Origin: Ichthyophis bannanicus
Lineage: Eukaryota > Chordata > Amphibia > Gymnophiona > Ichthyophiidae
DNA: 64,000 nt
Direction of reading: 5' to 3'
Assembly (NCBI GenBank): GCA_033557465.1
Contig: CM066036.1
Location: 718,620,828 to 718,684,827 of the forward strand
Below the pieces are notes generated by a model. That model saw nothing but the letters and a program-made list of their open reading frames with translations. It was not told the DNA's origin and did no database searches. Positions 11,812 to 24,149 of this stretch are shown in pieces. Positions within the stretch are counted from its first letter, which is position 1, and each line of letters opens with the position of its first letter. Made by a program: the position numbers and the translations under genes.

Positions 11812-14036
11812 TGATAAACAAACGAGCTACCATATAACCTCGATTACCCACGGGAGTTAATACTTATTAAGTATTTCTTTCAGGAAACAAAACGCACTGG
11901 ACCCGATATTCAAAAGGCATTTACGCAGTTAACAGCCAGTTAACCGTGTAAATGCCGGCTAACCGAATATTCGATGGCACTTAAGTGCTGTCGAATATCC
12001 CCATCTAAGTCTCCTACACGGCCCGATGCTAGCCAGCTAGCATAAGGGCATGCCGGGGGCGTTCTGGGGCAGAGTGGAGGCAGGGACCAGCACTAACCGT
12101 TCACCACCAATATTGGAAACCGCACAGTTAGTTCCCGGTGCCGATAAGATAGGCAAGGAAAACCCTTGCCTATCTTATAGGTGCCAAAGCAAACAGTGCA
12201 GCATCCAATATCGATGCTGCATGGTTAGCCTCGGTGGCTTCTGGGCAGCATGGGCAGAGCAGGATTTTCATTTCCGTCACTATTGAAATGAAAGTCTGGG
12301 TTAAAGGGATCAGCGGGCAGGCTATGTGCCAATGCAGTACATAGTCTGCCTAAATGAATATTGGGCCCACTATAACTAAACTGCATTTGAATGCTCAGAT
12401 GTGTCTAAGGAGCCTCAGTCAAAGGAGGAATGGTGTGGCTTATGCACTGCGTCTTTCAACATTCTATAGTTATACACATGCTTCCTTAAATTCCCCCCCC
12501 CCCCTGTATGTCATTCAGTGGCCCCAGCCTATGTTTTTTCAATATTTAATTTCAATTAAAAGAACTGAAAAACACGTGGAGACACATTCTGACCTGTACA
12601 TCTCCTGGCCGTTCGGATGTACAGGGATCTGGATGGCTGGGAGACACAGTCGATTCTGCTCCCATGGGGGCTAGACATCCCTGCAGGAGCAGAATTGCAG
12701 CACAGTGACTGGACATCCAGAATGTGCCCCTATTCAGGCACCGAGGACATCCAGCCATTTACCTGGCTACCTCACTCAGGCTCCTCAATGGAGCTGTGGT
12801 GCCATGGTGTCATGTTGCCATATCATCACAGCTCCATTAAGGAGCCACGATCCCCAGCCACCACCAAAAAGTTTCTTTCCACGCAGATGAACTCCCGATC
12901 TGGCCTCCCATGGCCAGAGTCCGGCTGCAGTGAACTTGATGCATGTCTTCCTCCTTTGTCCATGCCGTCCACCGCAGAAACACCACATCCAGGGGAACTT
13001 ATTCCACCTCTGAGGTGGAATAAGTCGCCCATCTACCTGACCGACCCCGGATGTACAGTGCCAACCTTGGAATAGAGCCTATACGTCTGGGGAGATGACC
13101 TGACCTCGCTCCGCTCTCATTCCGCCCCATCTAGAGCTCCCCATACAACTCCAATGTTAGTACGGGGAGCCTTTTGCTGGAAGCCACATTTACATGAACA
13201 GCGGGGATATATGTCCAAGCTGGATGTATATCCTCACTATTCATGGTTGTGAATGACACCCTTCGCTTTCAGCATAGGACACCACTTTGAGCATGTGTAT
13301 AAATATAGCATAGTCGAAAGACATGGTGCATAAGCCACACCATTCCCTCTTTGACTGTGGCTCCTTAACCACATCTGAGCATTTAAATGCGGTTTAGTTA
13401 TAGTGGGGGTTATTGTGTGTTTTAAGATAAACAAACAAGTTTTAAACAAGCCCCCGGCCTTGTACATCCAGGGCAGGGGACATTTGCAGGGAAGTTATTC
13501 TACCTCCAAGGTGGAATAACTTCCCTGGATGTGTCATTTTTCAAATGCTGGGGGGGCGGATGGGCAGGGGGGGCCGGAGGACATTTCCCACTGCCCAACC
13601 TTGGCCATAGGAGGCCAGATTGTGATTGAGCTGCAGGGAATTAGCTTTAATTTCCGGCAGCTGGCATCATGGCTCTTCATCGGAGTCACGGTGCCATGGC
13701 AACATGACACCATGGTGCCGCGGCTCCGTTGAAGTGCCTTGACTGAGTTAGCCAGGCACAGTCCTGCACATGCAAGCCTGACTGAATCTCAGACCCGGCC
13801 TGTACATGCAGGACTGTTTGCGATTCTGATCCCGTGGGGCTAGACGTGCCCCGCAGGATCAGAATCGCGATCCCCTCTGTATGTCCGGTTCAGACTGGAT
13901 GTACAGAGGGGATTGAAATCCGGAACGGAATCGGGCCCAGTATGTTTTGTATCCCGAAACAGCTACATCATAAGAATTAACTCCCATGGGTAATTAAGGT
14001 TACATCGTAGCTCTTGTTTGTTTATCTTAAAACTTT
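11812..14036. repeat. Nest of inverted-repeat (foldback) elements
   Basis: The outer pair is about 100 bp long: 11,812-11,910 (+) matches 13,931-14,036 (-), both holding 'gataaacaaac', 'gggagttaat' and 'gacccgat/gggcccgat'. Inside, 12,369-12,480 matches 13,292-13,408 in inverse, about 85 percent by eye. A segment at 12,554-13,045 also recurs inverted at 13,480-13,935. The phrase 'taagataaacaaacaag' occurs a third time at 13,423-13,439. Short 'ggacccgatattca' and 'tgaatattgggccc' ends at 11,899 and 12,352 outline another small element. None encodes a transposase. Confidence 0.7.
12998..13026. repeat. Palindrome 'cttattccacctc/gaggtggaataag'
   Basis: A 13-bp perfect inverted repeat separated by one base, inside the foldback cluster. 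Very similar palindromes lie at 13,497-13,524 and 17,644-17,672, each in the middle of a related GC-rich repeat. It marks the symmetry centre of the family. Confidence 0.7.
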
Positions 14037-14039
14037 GAC

Positions 14040-15698
14040 ATCATGGGTTCCGTCCCCTAAGATGCCGAATGCTGACTTCCTCTTTGCATTTGGGTTGAAG
14101 TGGATTCTGACCTTAGTGAAAAGGAAGTCGGCATTGGGTGTCGGTGGGAATGGAAGCCGAACAGTCCCATGGTGCCGAGGTTTTAAGGTAAGTGCCTTGG
14201 GGCTGTTTGAGGTCATTGTCATGCAGCAGATCCTAGAGAGGAGCAGCAGCGGTGACAATCGGGGCCGGAGAGGGGGAGGGGTGCAAGGGGCGAGGACTGC
14301 TTGTTCCAGATTCTTGGTAGAACCACCTTCTATTTGCTAGGCAGTAATTAACCTGGGACGGCATGGCTAATCTATGAAGTTCTGGGAAAATGATTTCTGT
14401 AGACAAATTCCTGCCTTCTAATTGTACAAAAATCTGTGTAAAAACACATGGGCAGCTTGGATTGGTCACTCTGTGGGATAATAAACTAGCAATAATGCCA
14501 TGAACTCAGCTGTTTAAGAAATTCAATAATTCAAATGCAGCAACCTTGTCACTATAAATGACAACAAAGACTACCTATAAATCTTTCACTGCAACAGATA
14601 GCTGTTTAGACTATTCTGTATTTATATTTTTACCAGTAAAAAGAATACCCAGAATGTTCTTCACAGGCTTTGATTTTAACACAGCAATAATTATGTTTCC
14701 GACGAGAGTCGATCAGTGAGTTCAATTTATTTTTAGTTCTCAGGTATAGAAGCCTACGATCATACTAGTTGAAAACTATATTGTGTTAAACAAGCCCAAA
14801 AGAACCTGGCACTTATTTCTGCAAGTCATACTGGTTAAAATTCAATTTTAAGGAAATTAGCATATTGCTTATGAATCCTGTTTCTTTATATAGTGAAATA
14901 TCAGACAAACAAATATTTGAAAAAATGTGTTTCGGCTAATGAAACAATATAATAATATGCTACTGCTCAAAGGTGTAGAATGAGCTAGCTGTGGCCACTG
15001 TACAGTATGTTTAAAGTAAAGATGTTTTTAATGGAAAGATATTTGCTATCAGATCAATACTCAGTGCCACCTATCTGTATAACAGCAGCCATATAATACC
15101 ACTGACTATCCCTCTCAGCCCTTGCTATACGGATAAGTGAAAGGGAATATTCAGATAATGCCAGAGCAGTTTGTGGGTGGAGCCAAATTATTCTTATAGC
15201 AGCAATTTTCAGCGCTGCTAATATCCACATAACTGGGGAGGTGGGGGGAAGTTGTCCTAATTGCTATCTAGGTAGCCTGTCTGCATAGTGGCACTGAAAA
15301 TCACTGCTATACTTTTAATGGCAGCACTAGCCATGCTGCCCTGATATTCAGCGTTGGCTATGATCTGACTACTGGTGTTGAATGTCTGTTTTTTATTCAG
15401 CTGTGGCGGCTGGTATTTCAAAAAGGTATGCTGACCACCATAGTTGACTATTGACCACCATGTTCATTGTTTTCTATAATTGTTCTTTTTTATTCCCTTT
15501 CAACTCACCCCAAATACATTTGTCTCTCATACAGACACTGAACAAATAATTCTTTGGATAGAGGCCACAGGCCAAGACTCCCTTCTGATCATACTAGGCA
15601 GGTATGAGGGATAGAAAGTGAGCCAGGAATTAATTGTGAATCTCCCACATGACTAAGTGAAGTGTGGCCACTGAGAAAATTACTCTGTTTCTCTAAAA
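14040..15698. other. No gene recognised; small hairpins
   Basis: At 14,067-14,135 an 18-bp imperfect inverted repeat ('aatgctgacttcctcttt' and its complement) flanks a 35-nt loop, which again looks MITE-like. Near 15,060-15,420 phrases such as 'gggaatattcag' and 'ctgatattcagcg' suggest another non-autonomous DNA element. I see no coding sequence. Confidence 0.4.
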
Positions 15699-15830
15699 GT
15701 CGGTGGAGTGGCTCAGTGGTTAGACCTATGGGCTGGAAGCCAGAAAAGTCAGGGCTCCAATGCTACATATTTTTCTTTTAACTCGGGCAAGTCGCTGTGC
15801 CCTCCATTGCCTCAGGATCAAACTTAGGAG
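15699..15830 (+). repeat. tRNA-derived SINE
   Basis: An A-box-like 'gtggctcagtggttag' is at 15,708-15,723, and a decayed B-box region ('ggctccaatgctac') about 40 bp later. The body 'gcctcaggatcaaact' matches the body of the SINE at 58,611-58,860. It is not a functional tRNA because the cloverleaf and anticodon arm are not conserved. Confidence 0.65.
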
Positions 15831-17400
15831 CCTATTTACTAAATTTTTTCTTCCATTTCAGGAGTACTTTTATAAGGCATTTTCCATCTGCGGAACATAC
15901 ACAGAAAATGGCTCTTATGAAATTGTGCGGCTTAACATGCTTAACATGTATGTACAAAAAACAAGATCATATGTATTTATGAGGGTAACTGTATAAAGGA
16001 ACACCTAGTTAAAGCACTATTTTAGGCCTCTATGTTAAGTCACTTTTATAAAAAACAAATAGGCACCTACTTGTCTTTACAAAATACTAGTGTAAGTTTC
16101 AGAGATCGGGCCTAAATTTAAGGTGTAGACATTTACACCAGCCCTAGAGCTGGGGTGAATACCCGCACCTAGATTTCTCATGAACACTCGCCAATTACAG
16201 TATAATTCATTTGTGTACTTGTGTGCTTTGCTGACACTCCGCCCAAACTCCTCCCATACACAGGACCACAGGCAAAGAACACGCCATTCATGCACTGTGT
16301 ATACTTTTAAACTGGTATAAGATGTCACTAAAGCATGTGTGTGGTCACATACACACCTTGATGATAAAACAACCCTCAGGTGTGTACTTGGCGCCTAAAA
16401 GTAAGTGACTCCTTATAAAATGACTGCTTTTATGTGCACAAAGCATTGGCATTCCTAGAGGCATTGTTTGGGTGGAGTATGGATAGAATCGCGATGTAAG
16501 CCTGCATTTTCTGAAATTTGTGAATACATGTATTATAAACTCCCACCTAGTTAACGTGCTTTTATGTGTATATATTAAACCTATTTTAAAAAGTCAAGTG
16601 TGTGCATACTTGGCTTTATAAAATCCAAGCATAAAAGTCAAATTCATGAATCAATTTAAGGCACAATCATTTATACCAGAACTAGAGATGGTGCAAATGT
16701 CCATACCTAAATGTGTAAGGTTCACGTGTGAAGTATAGGATTTTATAATATACGTGTGTAACCTGGCTCATAGACCACTATGGGAACATAACATAAGAAG
16801 GGATCATTGGCTATCCCCACTGAAGTTGGGCTCTGGTAAACCAACCTGCTGCCTGTTCATACCTGCTCACGTTGTTCCAAATGTACATAGTTATCCTGCA
16901 TGCTGAAATATCACATGCAGCCCCTTTAACACTGAGTTCTATTTTAACCTACACTCATTACCCCCCACTTGATAAGTTCTATGTAAACTGAAAGTTTGAA
17001 TGCAATGAATACGTAAACCTTGCGCTAACTCCCTTGCTCCACCAATAATAATCCACACCTGTGCATGCCTATCCAGAAAGTACACAGCATCATGTCACAG
17101 CACATGGTTTTATGCTATTCGGAATGCTATTAAAGGCCATCTATGCATGCATAGTCCAACATATGTGAGGAAATAAATTTTGAAAAAATGACTGAAAGTA
17201 TGCATGATCAGATGTGCGCATCTACTTACAAGATAGCAACTACATCATTTAAGCATGTGTATGATTAAAATACCTAGGCGGATCTTATAAAATTACCCCT
17301 CCCCTCAGAGAGTATACACAAACCTTTACATCTTCTTCCAAGAAATTATATATTGAATTTGTGTACTAATTGTTGGTTTCAGTGACTATTTACTAAGAGG
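15831..17400. other. No gene; diverged non-autonomous repeats
   Basis: Two diverged copies of one phrase occur at 16,110-16,190 and 16,650-16,735 ('catttacacca..cctagagctgg..tg', then 'cacctagat'). The stretch closes with 'ttataaaattacccct' near 17,287, a common end of MITE-like elements. No coding sequence is apparent. Confidence 0.4.
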
Positions 17401-18000
17401 GTCATTCTGACCTATGAGTAGCGAGGAAGGACGTCCAGGATGCACTCCATGACCATGGACATGGTTCTGGAGTCAACCCTCCCCACATATAAAGAGGGTT
17501 TGTACAGAGAGAGCTGGATGGGGGTGGGAGGGGGTGTGCTGAAAGCAGAGAGTGGGCGGGGCAGAGGCAGGCCCAAGGCCTTGGACATACAGGATCTTTT
17601 TAGATCATGGCCCTATATGTCGGGGAGGCCAAGATGAACAGGGGACTTATTCCACCCAGAGGTAGAATAAGTCCTCCCAAAGATGGCAATTGGTACCGGC
17701 GGATCCCCACAATGAGGTGAGCAGCAGCAGGATGTTCCCCTCTGCCCGATACTGACCCTAGCAAGCCCCTACAGGGCTTGGGTAGCGGGAAAACACAGTT
17801 TTTCAGAACTTCAGGGAATCGGGGCTCTTGATGGGCATCCTGGTGCCATGGTGATGGGACGCCACGGCACCAGCACTCCAGCAGAATATAGGGAGGGCTG
17901 GCCATGCAGGGAGAAGAATCGTCCAAGTGCCCCAATTCTGCAACTGGGGGAATTTTTGGACATCCAGACAGCCCAAACGTCCACTAATCTGAATTGACTT
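17401..18000. repeat. MITE-like foldback repeat
   Basis: This starts with 'gggtcattctgacc' and is centred on the palindrome at 17,644-17,672. It ends near 'gacatccagacagccc', a phrase family shared with 10.7-13.9 kb. It is GC-rich compared with its neighbours and has no transposase. Confidence 0.5.
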
Positions 18001-18784
18001 CCACAGGTATTAAGGGGCCCTTTTACTAAAGTATGGTACAGTTTGCATGTACCCAGTAGAACAGGGTTTAATGCATGATTTGGGAACCACGGTAAAATGT
18101 AGCATGGACCCCAGAGCCAAAAATATGGACTAAATCACTAGGGACCCATGAGGAAATTATAAGGGATCTAGAAAGATTGATGCTTAAATCCCTTTGATGA
18201 TGGTCCAAATAATTAGTTATAAGATTGAGCAATTTGTGTAAAAGAGTGGTCTAAAATACTAAAAAAAGAGGAACATTTTGAAATATAAAGTACAAATTAA
18301 AAATAAGAATAAATAATTTCTTATTGATAAGGATATACTAGAATAAATAGTAAGATCTGGTTCTGGAATGCAGTGTTGGAGGATGATCTTACAAAGGAAA
18401 TTTATATTATCTATAGCCTTTATAAAATAGCATAAAGTTGGGGATTTTAGGACATTCTACATAGATGCTCTACTGTGAAATTACACCCAGAGGGTCATTT
18501 TAAAAGGTTTAGTCATGATTTGGACATCAGAAGACACATGGACATCAAAAGCATGGAGACGTCTCTGTAGGTATTCCACAAATGTCATTGGCAGACATCT
18601 CCTGTGCAGGGACATCCAAGTAGTCAAGGAGGTGTGGCAAAGGCATGTCTGGGGAGGAGCAATGGACTTATATGTCCCTGTTCAATCTCAGAAATGTCTG
18701 CAGGCACGTCCATGTTTATATTTGCTCCAGGCATGAGAAGGCATCAGGAAAGCACTTGTTTTCACCTTAAAATATCCTGTGAGC
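18001..18784. other. No gene recognised
   Basis: It begins with a 'ggggcccttttactaaagt' phrase typical of a small DNA element end. Later sequence (18,490-18,740) repeats 'ggacat' phrases also seen near 21,540-21,740. No coding frame belongs to a known family. Confidence 0.4.
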
Positions 18785-18890
18785 ATAGAGAAGAATTAAG
18801 TGACTAGCATTAGATCACAAAGGTCCACACTGGCATTTGAATCCTGGCCACCTTGCTCTTAAGCTATTGCGCTAACCATTAGGCTATTAG
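18785..18890 (-). repeat. tRNA-derived SINE fragment
   Basis: The minus strand holds an A box ('tagcctaatggttagcgca', 18,887-18,869) and a B-box-like 'ggattcaaatgcc' about 35 bp downstream. This matches the promoter layout of tRNA-derived SINEs. The rest of the body is short and the tail unclear. Confidence 0.6.
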
Positions 18891-19034
18891 ATGTCATAGT
18901 TCTGAAATGCTATCCTGGGGACATTTATATAGATGTCTGATAGATGTCCATATCGGGCATATCCACGTTTCCGAAATCATGCCTGAACTTGCATGTACCT
19001 GCTTTTTTTTTCAGATGTTCTAGCTTTGTTCTAG

Positions 19035-19281
19035 CTTCATACTTTGGACACATCATGCAGAGAGAGAGATCATTAGAGAAAGACATCATGCTTGGCAAGA
19101 TAGAAGGTCAACGCAAAAGAGGAAGGCCAGCAATGAGATGGATCGATACAATAACAGCAGCTACGGGTACCAGTCTGTCAACAATAAGCCGCCTGACTGA
19201 AGACCGAACACAATTTAGGATAGCTATCCAGAGGGTCGCCATGAGTCGACTCCGACTCGACGGCACTTAACAACAACAACA
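19035..19281 (+). repeat. RTE/BovB-like LINE, 3' fragment
   Basis: A 5'-truncated copy of the last ~240 bp of the element at 6,990-10,297. I count about 7 differences over that length, roughly 97 percent identity. It keeps the ORF C-terminus and ends 'gactcgacggcacttaac' followed by AAC repeats. High similarity implies both copies come from a recent burst. Confidence 0.92.
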
Positions 19282-19299
19282 GCTTTGACATCCCAGATT

Positions 19300-20700
19300 G
19301 CACTGGGACATCCCATTGTGAAATGTGCCTCAAAGGGTCATTACCCCCTATGGGAGTAATTTCATAATAGGGCCCCCATCAACCAATTAGAAAATCTAAA
19401 ATGGGTGCTGCGACAGTATATAGATATTAAATGAATAATTAGAAATTTAAACTGGAACATTCTGTATAAGTTATCTATTTGAGTTAGGACAGCTATTTAT
19501 ACTGTGCTTTTACAATCAATGACATTACTTGATAGGACTCAACACAGGCACGATCCAGTTAACCTTTCCTCTGCCTGTAAAATACCTCCTGGCCCTCCCT
19601 TTTACTTTCCAATAACTTTTGGTTGGACATCAAGAAATCTGATCAAAAGCTGTGCCATCAGCAGCCAAAGATTTATAGTAAATGATTTATGCAGTTTACT
19701 TAGATATAATTGCAAAAGCATTACGGTGTTCTGCTTTAGCTGAATGACATCTTTTTACTCATAATTCCATTTTAGCTGCTTAAAATATTAATGCAAAAAA
19801 ATACAGTCATGATTATTTCCAAGAAAATCATGCAAAATAGAAATAAATACTAAAGAAAGATATCTGTTCATAAAAAGTTTGACTGCATTAATGTAGTTCA
19901 TAGCTGCATCACTGGGACAGTACTTCATTTGACAACTCATTGTTTTTGACATATGAATAAAAAAGTGATATTGTTCCAAATAGAGGCATTGTTTTGCATT
20001 GGATTCATTATGTATCTTATGTTGTTTATTGAATGTTCAAGCACTAAACATGATTCATCAGTCACAATACAGAGCTAAAACTGTACACAGAGATATTGAT
20101 ACTAATATTAAAATCCTTAATAGAAAACAAACAGATTAGCAAATTTGAAAGGAATGTTGTGTGATTATTTTTTTACAGAATATTAATGAAGTAGTAAAGA
20201 AGTAAATACTCTGCTAAATTAAATTAATTATAATTAGAAGAAACATTGGAACATGCAGTACCAGTATGTGGGCAGGATTGGTGCAGGCTGCAATGGGGTG
20301 CCAGTATAAGAAAAAGTCCAATATGGGACAACATTAGTTAATGAATATAAGAGGACTCATCGGTTGTTAACCCCCAAAAATGCCCTAGTCATCTTATGAT
20401 CAAAGGAAAAGTTGTTCCTTGCAGTAGGAAATGGCTACAAAACTCCCCCTCCCTCCCCCCAATACCTATTGGCCAGTAGTTCAGTTCAATCTTTCTACTT
20501 TGCGACTATTGTACTGATTGCCAATGTCTTTTTTTTTTTTACCACCTTTTGGAAATTAGCCAAGCTTAAAAGTTCATAGGATGAAAATGCTCATTTACTT
20601 TGTATCTGGTATTTGAGGGTAGCCAAAAGGGGCTAAAACAACATATGCACTTTGAAAAATTCCAAGAACTCTAAACACACTCAAATGAAAACCTCTTTTT
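19300..20700. other. No gene recognised
   Basis: AT-rich sequence with a 10-bp T run near 20,530. I find no domain or repeat that I can name. Confidence 0.4.
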
Positions 20701-20709
20701 AATTCAACT

Positions 20710-20895
20710 AAAAGTAATTACTACTTGGATGGGAGATTATCTTGGAATACCATGTGCTGTAGATTTATTGAGTGGAAGAAAGGCCTGGCAATCTACCTCC
20801 AGTTGCACCTTACCAAGAAAATTCAGCAGATAGGGGCAACTATACACACAGTCCCCAGATGTCGACATCAACTCAATGGCACTTAAAAACAATAC
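20710..20895 (+). repeat. 5S rRNA-headed SINE with RTE-like body and tail
   Basis: 20,717-20,766 matches the 3' third of 5S rRNA ('tacttggatgggaga', 'ggaatacc', 'gtgctgtag'). The body at 20,771-20,830 ('ggaagaaaggcctggcaatc', then 'tacctc') resembles the RTE leader at 7,205-7,260. The tail 'tcgacatcaactcaatggca', then 'cttaaaaacaa', resembles the RTE 3' end at 10,262-10,297. This looks like a SINE3-type element using RTE machinery. It is diverged and 5'-incomplete. Confidence 0.75.
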
Positions 20896-21079
20896 TATGT
20901 TTTTACCTTGCATATGCTAAGTCTTCATTTGTATATGGTGTTATTTCATTAGTATTCACAGACATGCTAATTTTAACATACTCATGCAAATATCTTTCTG
21001 GATCACATGGAGGCAGATCCTCCTGTGCTATCTCCAAACCACACATTCTCACTTGCAGTCACAAAAGACTTCATTCTGC

Positions 21080-21600
21080 TAAAACGAACTTATGACTAAC
21101 AGCTGCTATACCATAATGGCATGATGTCCCAGGACTACACATATGATCTCCCTTTCTCACAGCAACATGATTTGTTTCCAAACTCACTCACATAGTATTC
21201 TTACATCAACACTCCCAGTTTTCAGAACACGGGATTTGTAAGGGTCCCCTGGTTTAGCTCTTTTAGCACAAACACATTTCAGCATAGCCAGAATATGCAC
21301 TATTGCTCTTCTTAATATTTCTGTAGAGGTGTTTATTAATGTTTCTTTACCTTATCACATTCTCTCATCTCTGCTTTCTGTTCTTTATAACTGCATCTTG
21401 TGTTTTGCCAGACTGCAGTCACACCAGTTCAGCACATACTTGTCACAACCATTCTTCTATATGGGATTAATTGACGAGCACAGCAGAATATTTTCTAAGT
21501 CCTGGCCTTATTCTATGGTGCAGCAGGAATAACGGGGACATCTACAGGGACATACACAGGCCTTTCTGGAATATGCTATGCACGTCTCTGTAGCTGACCA
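21080..21600 (-). repeat. ~510-bp repeat, copy 2
   Basis: The inverse-orientation partner of 3,040-3,550. Shared landmarks in order are 'gctataccataatggcatg', 'aatatttctgtagag', 'ctgctttctgttcttta' and 'aagtcctggcc'. It is non-coding. Identity by eye is about 75-80 percent with small indels. Confidence 0.65.
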
Positions 21601-21739
21601 CACCCCCATTCCGCCCCTTCTGGGCATGTTCTGAAATCCTCTTGCTAGCACTGTGGATGTCCACAACAGCAGTGTTTCAGAATACGGTCAGGAATGTTTT
21701 CGGCAGATAAACATCCCTGCCATACGTACAAACCCCTGT

Positions 21740-21885
21740 GTGATAGCGGATTGACCTCTGACTCCCTACGGCATGCACTTCCCAGCTAGAAGGTATGCTG
21801 AACCTATAGCCTCCTTAATCCAGTGGGCAATCAAGGGCTTGGCTGCGGTACCTGCTTTTGCATTCCTGAGCTCTCGAAGGCCCTT
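21740..21885 (-). pseudogene. DIRS1-like tyrosine recombinase fragment
   Basis: The minus strand reads a short stretch containing 'KPLIAHWIKEAIGSAYLLAG', which resembles the region before the catalytic HxxR in DIRS1-family recombinases of vertebrates. A stop and the loss of the following catalytic region mark it as a relic. It is a different family from the Ngaro element at 29.5-36 kb. The match rests on about 45 residues. Confidence 0.45.
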
Positions 21886-22329
21886 CCGTATCTGTACCCT
21901 CTGATGCATACTTTGTTGTCATGAGAGTGGGACACGGCAGGGCCCTTGAGAGACCAGTAGAGTGGAGGATCCACTGTGCTCATTTCTTTTCCATTATTGT
22001 AGCCTCTGCCTCTGCTCCAGCCAGCTGAAGGCACCATGGTAGGAAAGAGAGAGGGAGAACAGGAGGGATGAGGTTTAAATCTGAATGGGCTGACTATGTC
22101 TATGTGGCTCACCCCTTTCTGACACCCCTGGATCTCCAGCACCCTCCCAGGCCAGCACCTGAGGGCAATGGTAACACCCTTGTCCTGCCCTTGGCGTGCC
22201 ACTGGACTCACCCCTTTCCCTCCTCTTCCCAGTCGGCTGCCTGGAAGCGAGGGTTTGGAGTAGAACACTCCCTCTGCTTTGCCTATGGGCTATGGTAAGA
22301 AGAACTGAATTCTGGGCCATTCTCTTAGA

Positions 22330-24140
22330 AAGTCAACACTGGGTATCACTATAAGAATTATTATCAATTGCTAAAGAACATAAGTCTAATAAAAAATAAA
22401 TAACAGTATTTTGTCAATCCATTTTTTTAAATATTCATTATAATTGTTAGGTTAGCGTAGGAGAATAAAAAGCTAGCACGTGGTAACTTTAGTCAGCATT
22501 TCTAAACTGGAAATGATAAACACCTCTCCCTGGCTCTGGCATTTATCAGTACTGAGATATTATTACCACATAGAGTCACAGCACGGTTACTGTTATCATC
22601 GAAAAAACGAGCCAGCTAATCTTAATGGTTTGTAAAGCCGTTACCTGCACTAGTTTGACATTTATCATGATCATTTTACCACCTAAGTCCTACACAGCAA
22701 AGGTCTTTTATCTGGAAGGGACATCACTATGAATTATTATTTTCAGCTAGGTAGAAAATTGTATGTTGTAGATACGTTTTCTCATTATAAATCACAGTTA
22801 CATTTCACTATTCCACCACACAAAGCTGCTGAGCCCAGAGTTTCACTACAGTTCAATTTTTTGAAGTTCCCAGAAAAATATGAGGTCCTTACTGTTATAC
22901 TAAACTGCCTTATGCTAGTGTTATTTTTTTATAGAAAGCATTGCACCTATAGAAATTGTTCTCCCCCTTTACAAATGGGAATGGATCATTGACAGTATTT
23001 TTTTCCATTCCGGTCAGTGACCTGCCATACCTGCTCTTGACCTTGTGTGAAGAATATTTACCAGCAAGTTAACTATCCTTTTCAAAACCTGATTTGAAAT
23101 ATAATAGTCCATGAAAAACAACATGAGGTTCAAATGCTATAACCTTAGATACAGTGGTTTCTTTTTAGTATTTAAAAGAGAAGTAGAACAATTTGCAGGT
23201 ATAATATCTATCAGGAATTGAAAGTGCCATATTATCAATTAGGTCTAACTGGGTTATATTAGAAATGGTTCCAAAAACCTCAGTTGTCTAAAAGGTCTAA
23301 TTTATCATGGGCATTATTTTAGAATCCCTATTCATGTTTTAAATGTGGATACAGCAGCAGAAAACTGTGGAAGTCGCACCCAAATAGAAAACACCATTTT
23401 ACAAAAGCCTTCAGATCTATGTTTTCATGCCAGACAAGCTGTTCTTTGCATGTCTCTGTGAGGATTGTTCTGGGTGCATGGTGTGGGTAGTATGGGCATA
23501 TACACATCCATGAAGAATTTCATATAGGCCAGTGATGTGCAGGGTGGAATTTTTAAATATGCCATTTTACATCTGCTATAAATCACGAATAAGGATCATA
23601 CTTAATTGTCTCTTGGGATTGCTTGTACTGTTGGAGACTGGAGGAACACTGCTTGTGATTCCTCAGTTTTAGTGTTATATGTGACCACTTAGGTGTCTTT
23701 AGTGAAAGCCTCTGTTTCACTGCACTCCCTCCAGTGCCTTTCCAAACCTATCCACCATCCCTTTTCAAAGACCCTACTATGATCACATTCCTTGAACTCC
23801 CTTCCTCCAGTCGTGCCAATCCCATGCTCCAAATGTCTCCCTCCCAAGCCTCTGGTGTGCTGGCTTTCCTGTTGCTGAGCTTATTGGTACCTACTGTTTG
23901 TGTGTCAGTGTTCTGAGTTGCAGTTCGGTCTCTGTGGGTATGTGTGCCAGTGTGTGTATTTGTATGAGGGAGTGCATGTATGTGTATCTTTATTTGGGTG
24001 AGTGTGTTAGTGCATGTGCGGTGCTGTGTAGGTGTTGGTGGAGGGAATCACTGGTAGAGTGAGGAAGGAACCATGGATCAGCTGAACACATGGTTTGTGC
24101 AGGCTGTGCTGCATAAGGTTTGCAGGGAACACAGGAGAGC
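22330..24140. other. No gene recognised
   Basis: AT-rich sequence followed by a TG-rich patch near 23,880-24,030. No protein family or structured RNA is apparent to me. Confidence 0.4.
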
Positions 24141-24149
24141 CACTAGGAG

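Noticed and set aside
12617..13075. 152-codon frame
   Set aside because: It lies wholly inside the palindromic foldback cluster, and its partner repeat at 13,480-13,935 does not preserve the frame.
21831..22268. 145-codon minus-strand frame as a host exon
   Set aside because: Low-complexity Ser/Gly/Pro composition, no splice sites that I trust and no known domain.
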